Source: Ophiosphaerella korrae (Eukaryota > Ascomycota > Dothideomycetes > Pleosporales > Phaeosphaeriaceae). Taken from it: DNA of 64,000 nucleotides. Below are positions 1 through 9,449 of the stretch, piece by piece. The stretch lies in assembly GCA_028456385.1 (NCBI GenBank), contig JALNQF010000225.1, positions 1 to 64,000 of the forward strand. The letters are read 5' to 3'. Both the position numbers and the translations under genes were made by a program. Within the stretch, counting starts at the first letter, position 1. Every line of letters begins with the position of its first letter. The notes beneath the pieces are model-generated. The model was not told where the DNA came from, did no database searches, and worked only from the letters and a program-made list of their open reading frames with translations.

Positions 1-57
<57 letters not shown>
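1..57. repeat. (AGT)n microsatellite
   Basis: Nineteen uninterrupted AGT triplets open the window. The array breaks into imperfect AGT/ATA-rich sequence after position 57 and may extend left of the window. Simple sequence; no function is implied. Confidence 0.95.
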
Positions 58-62
<5 letters not shown>

Positions 63-79
63 AAGTAGTATAAGAGTAA

Positions 80-560
80 AAAGTATAAGTATAAGTAGCT
101 TTCTTAGCTTTACTCTATAAAACGTATTAGTATAATAATTACTAATATAAAAAGTAAGCTTTAAAAGCTTTAAAAATAGTAACTTATAATATCTATAATA
201 ATAGTTACTAAAGAGTTTATAAAGCTAAAAAAAATCTAAATATACTATACGTAGTATATAAGCACTTAGTACTTACGTATAAGCCTAAAATAAATAGAAT
301 TATAAGTAAAGTTATTTTTAACTAAGCTTATATAACTACTATAAAGCTTATTAAATAACTCTACTACGTAGCTTACCTAGAGAGTATATTATAAGTTAAA
401 GCTCTACTCTATATAATTTAAGTAAGCTTATAGTAGTAAGTAAGCTATATAAGCTATTTAAGCTACTCTACTATATATAAGTAGCTTAGCTTATATAGCT
501 CTTTAATTAATAATTATCTTTTACTTATTCCTAAGCTTTTATCTTATAAAACTTAATACT
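80..560 (+). repeat. Repeat family A, copy 1
   Basis: RIP-degraded AT-rich repeat. The same sequence, with many transitions and small gaps, recurs in reverse complement at about 9115-9440, and its last about 170 bp recur in direct orientation at about 14808-14985. The shared right part starts near a TATTATAAGTTA-like string and ends near CTTATTCCTAAGCT, so it could be a short LTR with adjoining internal sequence. No coding frame was recognised. Family membership was judged by eye; boundaries are approximate. Confidence 0.55.
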
Positions 561-699
561 TAGCTTAATACTTAAGTTAAAGCTTAAGTTAATACTTAAG
601 TTAATATAAGTAAGTACTAGTTTACTTAACTTAGTTAATGTAGTAAGACTCTTAATTATTAGATTTAATATTATAAAATTAATAGATATAAACTTAAGT

Positions 700-1130
700 A
701 AGAATTAAGTATTCTATATTTTTATCTCTAGCTCTACGCTTTATCTATATATCTACAATATAGTAGTCTTAGCTAGGTCTCTTAAGATAGTAGTAAGCTA
801 GATCTTTAATACTCTTTCTATTAAGGTATAAGTTTCTTTATTATATTAGTTATACTAACGTTGTCTATCTTTTTATATATAAGATCTTTTATCTAATTCC
901 TTTATTTATAAAGGTTAAGGCTATAGTCTTTTTAGCTATAGTAAAAGTAGTAGCTTAGTAATTATTACGCTTATATACTACGCTAATTAATAGATTCTAG
1001 GTATACTTAGAATCTATTACGCCTCTCTCTATATATACTATTAAGTATCTAATTACGTATATAATTACTTATCTAATCGCGTATTATATATCTAATTATA
1101 TAACTTATCTAATTTAACTTTACTTTCTTT
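700..1130 (+). repeat. Repeat family D, copy 1
   Basis: AT-rich sequence that matches about 26860-27190 in reverse complement, including a run of ATATCTAATTA-type units near its right end. Heavily RIP-mutated; no protein signature recognised. The flanks 560-700 and 1130-1600 are similar AT-rich DNA in which I see nothing specific. Confidence 0.5.
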
Positions 1131-1599
1131 TAAACTATATATAAATACTTTTAGGTTTAATTTTATTAGTATAAAGTAGAAGAAGTAGAGAAAAGTTTAT
1201 AGTTAATATATTTTATATATAGAAGTTATATAGGTTTTAATTTTATACTAAAATTAGTAAAAATATTAGTACTATACTTACTTTGTACTAGTCTTAACTA
1301 TAAATACTACTACTACTTATAAAGTATTAATAGTTAATTAGAGATCTTTTAAAGCTCTAGGAATTTACTTTTTAAAAGGAGAGAGATATATAAAGGAGTT
1401 ACTCTTATATTTTTTACTTTATACTAATATTAGTACGTTTATAACTTACTAATATTTAACTACCTTTTTACTTTTAGGATAGCGCTTAGTAAGCTACTAG
1501 GTATATATACTTAGTACTTCCTTAGATAACTTTATCTACTATTTACTCTATTTAGTTAATTATTAAAACTACTATATTAAGTTATTATACGTAAGGTCT

Positions 1600-3000
1600 A
1601 CCTTATATTATTATTATAATTAGGTTAAAATATAGAGAAAATATTAGATTAATAAAATATACTTAAATTGTTCTTTTTAGAATTTTTAAAAGTATACCTA
1701 AAAGTAGTAATCTATATAGTATAGTTTTTATATAAAGCTAATTAAGTAAAATTACTAATAATAGCTTTAGATTTTTTAGTAAAGTAATTAAAGCTATAAC
1801 AAGTTAGAACAATTTAAAAAGAAAATTATATTAAATATATATATTAATATAAATATAAGTAATATAGTTAAAGTTCTTTTTACGTTTAGTTTTACTTTTA
1901 TAATTAAAATAGACTCTAATTTTCTTTAAATTACTTTAAATATACTTTATAAAGGTAATATACCTAATTTAATAATATCTCTTTTATAAAGTTTTTAGAA
2001 CTAATTTTTTTATTTTTTAATCTACTATTATTAGAACTAGTACTATTATAATTATAGGCTTTATTTAAAGTCTACTATAATTACTAAATAGTTAAGAGAT
2101 TTCTAAGATTAAAAAATAAATTCTTTTCTTTTTTTAAAGTTTTATCTTTAAAAGAAAAGATTAGCTAATAATTATAGAGAGGTAAAACGTAATTAAAAAG
2201 ACTTAAAATAGAAAGTAATACTAAATTAAGTAAAATTAATTATAAGACTTGTATATATTAGATTTACTTACTTATTATATTTAAATCTTAAATAATTAGT
2301 ACCTTAGAGTTTATATTATTTAGTAATTTTAGATTTAAAATTTTAGAAAATTAATTTATAAAAAAAGAGGAAAACAACTATATAAAATACTTAGAACTTA
2401 AGAATTAAGTATAAAAATTAAGCGTATAGAAATTATAACTACGTAGAAGTATAATATAATAAAAGATTAAAAGTTTCCTCTATATAAAAGCTAGAGATAT
2501 AAGATTAAAAGATAAAGATAAGCTACTCTTTTACTTAATAGGAGGAACGTTAATTAGCGTAAATCTAAGAAGTTTCTTACTAGTAGTAATTAGTAGATTA
2601 ATTATTTCTAATAGAAGAAAAGATTCGAGGTTTCTATATTAGATTATAGCTAAGAGTTTTTTAGTATATTTTTAATAGATTTTTTATATAATATACTCTA
2701 AGCTTATAAAGTATAAGCTATATAACTTAATTACTTATAAATTAAGCTAAGAGTATAGAATAATAATACTTAACTCTAAAGTAAATACTAGTAAAAAGTA
2801 GAATTAGTACTTAAACGATTTAATTCTAGGAAGTATATAGTAAAAAAATAGTACTAAGAAGAAGATTATATAATCCTAAGATTACTTACTAAAGTAATTA
2901 GGTACTAGATTATTAGTTTTACTAATCTTTAAGTATATTAAGTTAAGTATATATAGCTTTATACTTATATAAAGATTATTTTTTATACTTTTATTTTCTA
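1600..3000 (-). repeat. Repeat family B, copy 1 (inverted)
   Basis: Read on the minus strand, this stretch follows 9450-10900 for over a kilobase, sharing for example the segments at 2870-2990 and 9450-9640. A third copy lies around 25915-26590. It abuts the truncated pogo-type fragment at about 3005, so one element has cut into the other. All frames are full of TAA/TAG stops and the element class is unknown; a degraded retrotransposon or large DNA transposon are both possible. Confidence 0.55.
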
Positions 3001-3004
3001 TTAT

Positions 3005-3655
3005 AAGTTTTTTATTTTATCTTACTATAATACTTATAAAGCTACTATTACTAAAAAATTATATAAGTAAAATAAGCTACTATAACTATTAATTAATTAA
3101 ATATTAATATAGTAATTAATATATTTTAAGAAACTTAAAAACTTATTATAGTAGAGTATCTAAATTAGCTTTTACTTCTTAAAAGCTTTCTCTTTACTTT
3201 TTATTATTTTTATAATATATTTATAACTAAGAGAAGCTTTATTAAAATAAAGGTATTAGTTATTAAGTTTATTAGCTTTTTAATAGAGTTATTAAAGTAC
3301 TTATTATAGTAAATATAAGAATAGTAGTATTTAAAGTAAAGTATATAAAAGATAGTTAACTTAAAATTTATAAACTTTTAAAAGTATAATAGAAAGTTAA
3401 TATAAACTTAAATTTATACTTTATAGATATAGAAATAATTATAGTAGATATATAAGTTTCTACTCTTTTAGAGTTATAAAATAGTAGTAAAGTAGTAAAA
3501 AAAAAGTAAAAAGAGTAGTAACTAAAAGAGTAGCAAGAACTCTTTAGTCTTTATATATAGAGTAGTAGTTATAACTAAGTTAAGTTAATAAATATAATTT
3601 TTAGATAAAGAGCTAATCTCTAAAAAGTAGCTTAGAACTCTATTAGCTATCTTAC
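3005..3655 (+). mobile_element. Truncated pogo-like element (3' part, family of pogo-3)
   Basis: This segment is colinear, in the same orientation, with about 50590-51240, the last third of the pogo-like transposon at 49496-51225, including its right terminal inverted repeat. The transposase N-terminus and catalytic core are absent. It is heavily RIP-mutated and non-coding. The left edge coincides with the end of family B copy 1. The following 3656-4190 is RIP-type AT-rich DNA in which I see no gene or recognisable element. Confidence 0.7.
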
Positions 3656-4242
3656 TACTTATATCCTTTAGTTAAAGTATTTATAACTTCTAGTAATAGT
3701 AAATATATTATCTATTTTTATACTTTAGGTATTTAGGTAATAATCTATCTAGTATAGTTTAAATAAATTTATTACTATATAAGCTACTTCCTTTTCTACT
3801 AGAATAATATATATTACTTGTATATCTAGATATAATAATACTACTACTAAGAAAAGTTATAACTTCTAAAAGCTTCTATTAAATTTCTCTAATTTAGGTA
3901 TTTTAGGTAGCTTCTTTATTAAGCTTAACTTAAGTTATATAGTAGTCTAATTAATTTAATTTTAATCTTTTACTATAGTTATTACTTAGGCTTTATTTTA
4001 CTAGAAGTAGTCTTTTAACTTCTTATTTTATTCAAGTAAGATATTAATTACCTTTTATAGTTCTTCTTTTTTAGTTATTAACTCCTTTAGAGTTATTTTA
4101 AATATTCTAAAATTAGTATTATCTAATTTATAGGTACTAAAGGGTCCTTTCCTCTTTCTTATAAGTATATTCCCTACTATTACTTTTTGCTTAGACTATG
4201 CGCTACTTACAATTTACTCTTCTAAGACTAGATTATTAAAAG

Positions 4243-4696
4243 TGTTATAGACTACTATCTAATAGTAAGACAGCGACCTTGTGCGCAGGGATAGTTAGTA
4301 GAAGTAGAATAGCTTAGAGTTACGTAATAGATAGTAACTGTTAATGAACTAGAAGTACTGTATAATTCTAAATAATAGATGTTAAGGTAGTGTTGCTCTA
4401 GGTCAAAGATTGGATTGACGATGCCTTCTAATCGTGGTTATCGTTGTTGACTATATACTTGCTACCTGACCTTGATCTGTCACTCTGTTTCTCAGATCAC
4501 CTTAATCCGTTAAACTGTTGTGCGGATCATCAGATCCTATTGATCTGTCGCACGTGCTCACAGATCACCTTAGTCACGTGTCCCAATTGTGTGTGGTTTC
4601 CCAATCGAGCTCGTTGCTCCATGGATCATATGAGTCATCGGCTTCCATCGTTGGGCTGATTGGTTCCATTCGAATCCTACTGTTACATCCGTAACA
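4243..4696 (-). mobile_element. Solo LTR of a Ty3/Gypsy element, not RIP-mutated
   Basis: Read on the minus strand the element opens with TGTTAC and follows the LTR of Gypsy-1 and Gypsy-2 (shared block corresponding to GGAACCAATCAGCCC here and GAACTAATTAGTCC there). The block at 4340-4440 aligns with the LTRs at 44677-45507 and 60812-61190. Its length of about 454 bp fits the 449 bp Gypsy-1 LTR. Unlike every other LTR here it keeps CpA, CpG and TpG dinucleotides. I found no internal region beside it and no matching 5 bp target duplication, so the left border is uncertain. Short open frames inside it are chance. Confidence 0.7.
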
Positions 4697-4829
4697 GGTG
4701 GTTTTGGCCATGTATCTCTAGGATGCTCGAGGAATAGTAAAAAGAATGGCAATCCTCTAAAAACGGCAAATATCTACGCAAAATTGACGACCAACTCCCC
4801 TAAAATCGTGCGCAGCGCCTCTACTGCAA

Positions 4830-4913
4830 GGCTCAGCTGCCAAGCTCAGCTGCCAAGCTCAGCTGCAAAGCCAGCTGCAAAGCCAGCTGCAAAGCCAGCT
4901 GCAAAGCACAGCT
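4830..4913. repeat. GC-rich minisatellite (13 bp and 12 bp units)
   Basis: About three copies of a CAAGCTCAGCTGC unit run into about four copies of AAAGCCAGCTGC, all sharing a CAGCTG core. The array lies about 490 bp upstream of the secreted-protein gene at 5401. Each unit carries an E-box-like palindrome, so a regulatory role is possible, but nothing in the sequence proves it. The rest of 4697-5000 is unremarkable normal-composition DNA. Confidence 0.85.
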
Positions 4914-5007
4914 AGTGGAACTTTGCCGAGACTAGCACGCAAATTGTGGACGAGTTAACATCGAGTGTTGTGGCACCTGGTAACCCTTAACCACAAGAAA
5001 ATGAAAA

Positions 5008-5040
5008 TCAGGTGAGTATCAGGTGAGTATCAGGTGAGTT
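5008..5040 (+). repeat. Three tandem 11 bp units, each a perfect splice donor
   Basis: The unit TCAGGTGAGTA occurs twice and a third time with a final T. Each copy contains CAG followed by GTGAGT, a consensus fungal 5' splice site. A T-rich stretch ending in TTTGCAG at about 5290 would be a fitting acceptor, giving a 5' leader intron of about 250 bp ahead of the start codon at 5401. That splicing is inference; the tandem repeat itself is directly visible. Confidence 0.7.
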
Positions 5041-5400
5041 CTAGAAGAATCCGCTCTATTCACACGAGGAAGCTGTAGGTACGCGATCGTGAAAATTTCT
5101 TGGCACCCAGCCCGGGTACCCAATGCACCTAAAATTTCTACATTTCGGTACATTGGAGGTTCAAGAGTAATCAGTGGCTTAGAAGTGGCCAGTGGTGGTT
5201 ACACAAAAAAGATCATTCGGACTTCCTATTCTCGGCAAGCTGCCTGCATTTTTTTTCTGATACCACCTGACCTTTTGTTTTTCTTTGCAGATTGCTTGGT
5301 ATTGTATCAGAAGGTGGCTATGTATTATCCCTGCTCTGCGTTTTATAATGTGAAAACCCTTAGAACCATGCTCGACGAGAATAGAATGTTTCCCACAGCC

Positions 5401-7873
5401 ATGATTATTATTTTACTATTTCTTGTTTCTCCTGTCGTTAGTCAGAGCCTCGAACAACGCAAATGCTATCATCCAGACGGATCAGAGGCTCCCATAGCGT
5501 ATCAGCCTTGCAGTATGGCTGCTAACAATAGCATGTGCTGTGCGACGAATAGAAATGTTTACGTCAACGAGTGTAGGCCTGATGGACTATGCAAGCAGCT
5601 GGATCAGGGTTATATCTGGCGGGAGTCTTGCACAGATCCGACTTGGAAAGCTAAAGAGTGTTTGCGCCTCTGTTATACTGGAACTGGTAAGTTATTTATC
5701 CTTCCGCTTGAGAACACAGTTGACGAAAGCAGTCAAAGGAGAGAACTACCCGGATGATGTTCTAATCACCGTCTGTGCAGATGGGAGTTATTGCTGCGGA
5801 TACAATAATGCGGCCTGCTGTAACAATCACCAAGGATATTGGATTGTCAACGGCGTGGTAACAACCATAAAACCTACCGATTCATTGGCACCATCCATTA
5901 TACCCACTTCTTCAGCGAAAGTCTCGGCGTCGATCGCACTTCCTTCTGCATTGCCTTCAGTTGTCAGATGTAGCGGAAGTAGCTGGGAACCGTCCCCAGC
6001 GAACTGGAACAAAGCAAACACTGATGCTGAATTATTGAGCTGGTGGTCTGGAACAGCTTCACAAAGAGGAAGACGTACACTTGTGGATTGGCTGTCGAGT
6101 CAGTTTGGTGACAAAACCCCAAATTCGCAATGCGGTATTCATCGTTTTGACACGTGTTTACTACCGCAGTGTACAGGTAAGAACATCAGATAACTTTAGA
6201 GAATAATTCCAATAAAATTTATAACTACTTTAGTGTGGGAAAACGCAAAAGCACCTAGTTGGGCTTTCTTCGTTCGAGTCGGTCTCGTAGAGATGAATCT
6301 GCTCTTCAATACTATGTGGGTAAGTCGGCGATCTCACCTTTCCTACAAAGCTATGTAATGAATGAATATCATATAACAGGAAGGAATTGGGACTGCACAA
6401 AGTAGCATCGGCTTGATCCTTACAGAGATGACCTCGGACTTCTTCCCGTGGTCTCAGTCAGACTCTGCGAAAATGCACGTTAATCAGGTCACTCCCTGGC
6501 TTAATGTCGCTGCTACTGCTGCGCTGTCTCTCGTTCCTCCACCGTACTCCATTGTGACAAATGTTGTCGGACCATTTGTCGGCGGAGGTATTCAGGCTTT
6601 GGCGGATCCAGATCTTAGAAGGTGAGTAGCAACGATACCATATGCCGCTCAAAAGTGTACGCTTCTAAACGTTCAAAGACGAAGAGATATCTTGTCCATC
6701 CAAAGTTTAGGGCAATTTATGAAAAATCTCACTGATACATTTCGTCTGAGACTAGATACTTGGTCTCGAGATTTATTCGATGGGAAGAAGGACACTAGCG
6801 GCCATACAATTTTGTGAGTTCATTTTTCAAGTATAATTCTTATATCATTCGCTAATACCATGCAGTGATTACATGAAAGGGGGGCGATTCACGCTCAACT
6901 ATGACGTCCCATCGTCTTTGATTAACGACCTATACTTCAAGCTCACGATATCTAAGTTTGTAAACGCACAATGGAGGTAAGCTCGTCAATATTTTGTAGA
7001 GTTATCACTTTCTAATAGTGAAATTTCTAGAGCGCAAAACCAGACCTACCACATATATATTATGTGTACGAATTCAACTGATCCAACTGGAGGCACTTGT
7101 CAGGAAAGTTCTATATATCGGAACAGCAACTATCTCTGCTGCGCCTACAGGTATGTTCCCTATAAGAATTTCTACACTACTGTGTAAAATAACACTAATA
7201 TCCTTTGGTCATTAGCATGGATACGAAGTTGAACCTTGGAATGCCCCCCTCGCTAGACAAACTTGTATCCGCGCCGTATGGTATTGATCCGCAGGTATCA
7301 TAACTGATATGCGTTTTGTTTTGATATTATCTAATACTTGGCAGAGTATATCAGCGTCTTCACTCTTATCATACCAACTTGGAGGAATCAACTATGACGA
7401 AGGGAAATCAACCGACTATATTCTTGAATTTCAAGCCCAAGACATGAAGAAACAACTGTTGTATATCGGAAGTGCTGCTCCAGGTAAGTTTCATCCTTTC
7501 CCGTCTTCCAAAATGCCCTAGTTACAAAGTTCAATGTTAAGGGATATGGACTCTTCCCGTATGTGATGTGGGCTCTCATGCAGATTGGATCGCCAACTAT
7601 TCAGCGAAGAAATACCCTTGCTGTTGTGGTAAGTAGCTCAAAGGCGCAACAATTGATCTTTATGCTTATTCACCGATTATAGGTCCTAATTGTGGGGAGA
7701 CAAGCACCTTTATGAAAGCAATCGGAGCTGGATCTTCCCTCAATAGTGTCTGTCAATCTCAGTTCGAGAACTATACACTTGTTAGTAGTGGTGTCGCTTT
7801 GACACAGACTCTGTCATCCGGACTTGTATACTTTATTGCTTTTATTAGTTTAGGGCTTATCTGTCTAAAGTAG
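5401..7873 (+). CDS. Secreted cysteine-rich fungal protein, 11 exons, possibly GPI-anchored
   Basis: I assembled this gene by joining frames across consensus introns: join(5401..5686, 5733..6176, 6234..6319, 6380..6621, 6679..6813, 6866..6976, 7031..7150, 7216..7294, 7345..7483, 7542..7628, 7683..7873). The sum is 1920 nt, or 639 residues plus TAG, with no internal stop. Introns are 46-65 bp, all GT-AG. The weakest acceptor is AAG at 7541, chosen because it alone keeps the frame and adds a CDVGSHADW segment. Start 5401 puts a hydrophobic signal peptide first; in-frame ATGs at 5368 and 5386 are alternatives. After the signal come a CYHPDGS motif, WRESCTDPTW and DGSYCCGYNN-type cysteine clusters, a hallmark of a widespread fungal secreted/membrane family of unknown role. 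A long C-terminal region follows, with a CCCGPNCG cluster and a final hydrophobic tail after small residues (LSSG), consistent with a GPI signal. The C-terminal part may match a fungal DUF of large secreted proteins; I cannot name it safely. No RIP damage. Confidence 0.88.
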
Positions 7874-7973
7874 CTAATATGTATCATTCCTAATGTAACG
7901 TAATGACGACAATAATTTCTTGTACGAGTAATATCATTTGATCCTAGTAGGATTGTCACGATACTAGGTTAAA

Positions 7974-8303
7974 GAAACTAGAGGGGCTCTAATAAAGGTC
8001 CTAATCTCGACTTAGCTCTAATAGAAGCTAGCTAGCTAAGGCCTTGTTTAGTGCTGTTAGATTTAAGGTAGGTTTTAATAGTAACTTAAATCTATATAAT
8101 TATATAATAAATATATATAATAAAAAGATTAGAAAGTAACTATTATATTATTCTATAATAAGATATAGAAATCTCTTTATATATATACCCTAAATTTTAT
8201 TGTATACTAACTCTACTATTATTAGTATTATATTTTAGAAGTATACTTATAACTCTCTAAATTATTCTAATACTATCTACGCTACAGCTAACGTAGTTTA
8301 CAT
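7974..8303. other. Transition from gene island to RIP-type DNA
   Basis: Directly after the gene's 3' flank the sequence turns AT-rich and TpA-rich within about 100 bp. I see no gene, no recognisable element end and no RNA gene in this stretch. Confidence 0.6.
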
Positions 8304-8966
8304 GCGAGTCGCGCCTACAAGCAAGTTGCGCCTAGATTTTACTAAGGAAAATCAATAATCTAGAGTTTAATAACTCTATAACTACTGTAGTAGAGTTGTA
8401 GTAGAGTTAGCTAAGTTGAGCTCCAAGGGAGCCTCGGTTAGGGAGTTTAGGGGTATTTAAGCTTGACACAGAAGGAACACAAACTAATAACTCGAACCTA
8501 GACAATAACTAATAACGAGGTTAACAGAAGTAGGAACTTCTACTATTATCTTCTACTACCAATCGAGCCCTTAGTACGCAGTTAATCGGACTATCTACTA
8601 CAAGCCTTATTTATCCACTACACTACTTAATAGAATTTTCTAAAATTCTTACTACTAAGCTATACCTATATAAATATTCTAATCCTAAGATTACTAAGGC
8701 CTAGCTAATAGAATAAAGAAGTTATTAAGAATTTATTAAAAACGCATAGACCTTTTAAGCTTTTCCTTAATAACTTCCTTATTACGTTAGCTAGGGTATA
8801 ATAATCTTAGGACTAGAATATCTGTATAAGTGCAGCTTAGTAGTAATAATTTTAGAGAATTTTATTAAGTAGTTATAGAGTTATTAAACTCTAGATTATT
8901 AATTTTCCTTAGTAAAATTAGGGGCGCAACTTGCTTGTAGGCGCGACTCGCTTATAAACAACGTTA
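8290..8966. repeat. Large imperfect palindrome with one interrupted arm
   Basis: The inner arms 8622-8729 and 8766-8873 are inverted copies of equal length (108 bp, about 85% identical by eye) around a 36 bp loop. The outer arms 8290-8386 and 8871-8966 are also inverted copies, sharing for example GCGAGTCGCGCC and AACTCTATAACTACT. The right arm is continuous, while the left arm is split by a 235 bp insertion. The whole reads as a foldback or TIR-type non-autonomous transposon. No coding capacity. Confidence 0.75.
8387..8621. mobile_element. 235 bp insertion with ACTACT duplication inside the palindrome
   Basis: This segment interrupts the left arm of the palindrome exactly at ACTACT, which is present on both sides (8381-8386 and 8622-8627) but once in the uninterrupted right arm. 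It starts GTAGTAGAG and ends CCACTAC, so the two ends share a short imperfect inverted GTAGT/ACTAC. It is less AT-rich than its host. A small MITE or an LTR remnant are both possible; no protein is encoded. Confidence 0.6.
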
Positions 8967-9114
8967 TCTTAGCTAGAGTTACTTAAAATAGTAGTAGGCT
9001 TAGTAGCTTAGTAATCGTTACGCTAGTATACTAAGTTAATTAGATTACTACGCTAGCTTTAATAAGCTAATTAATAGATTCTAGGTATAATAAGATATAA
9101 TAGGATATAAGCTA

Positions 9115-9440
9115 AGAAATAAAAAAGAGATAATTATTAATTAACAAGCTATCTAAGCTAAGCTACTTATATATAGTAGAGTAGAGCTCTAACTTATAAT
9201 ATAGTTTTTAAGTAAGCTACGTTGTAAAAGTTTTTAGTAAGCTTTATAGTAGTTATCTAAACGTTATTAAAAATATCTTTACTTATAGTTCTATTTATTT
9301 TAGGCTTATAGATAGGTTCTAAGCTCTTATATACTATATATAGTATATTTAGAGTTTTCTTAGCTTAATAAACTTTTTACTAACTGTTATTATAGCTATT
9401 ATAAGTTACTATTTTTAAAGCTTTATAGCTTACTTACTTA
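9115..9440 (-). repeat. Repeat family A, copy 2 (inverted)
   Basis: Reverse complement of the sequence at about 130-540, with an internal deletion of roughly 50 bp relative to copy 1. It is followed immediately by family B in plus orientation. Heavily RIP-mutated. The short stretch 8967-9114 resembles part of 940-1010 and holds nothing else I recognise. Confidence 0.55.
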
Positions 9441-9449
9441 TTAGTAATT

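Noticed and set aside
1..57. (AGT)n as telomeric repeat
   Set aside because: Fungal telomeres of this group are TTAGGG-like; an AGT triplet array is an ordinary microsatellite.
4444..4752. Short open frames on both strands (71 and 60 codons)
   Set aside because: They lie within or overlap the unmutated solo LTR and show no protein features; chance frames in normal-composition DNA.
5089..5400. Upstream extension of the secreted-protein frame to an ATG at 5089
   Set aside because: It would place over 100 unremarkable residues before a clear signal peptide and read through a likely 5' leader intron acceptor at 5290.
7584..7628. Exon 10 starting at the CAG acceptor 7583
   Set aside because: Frame-compatible, but it gives a 100 bp intron and drops the conserved-looking CDVGSHADW segment; 7542 fits intron length and protein better. 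It remains an alternative splice form.
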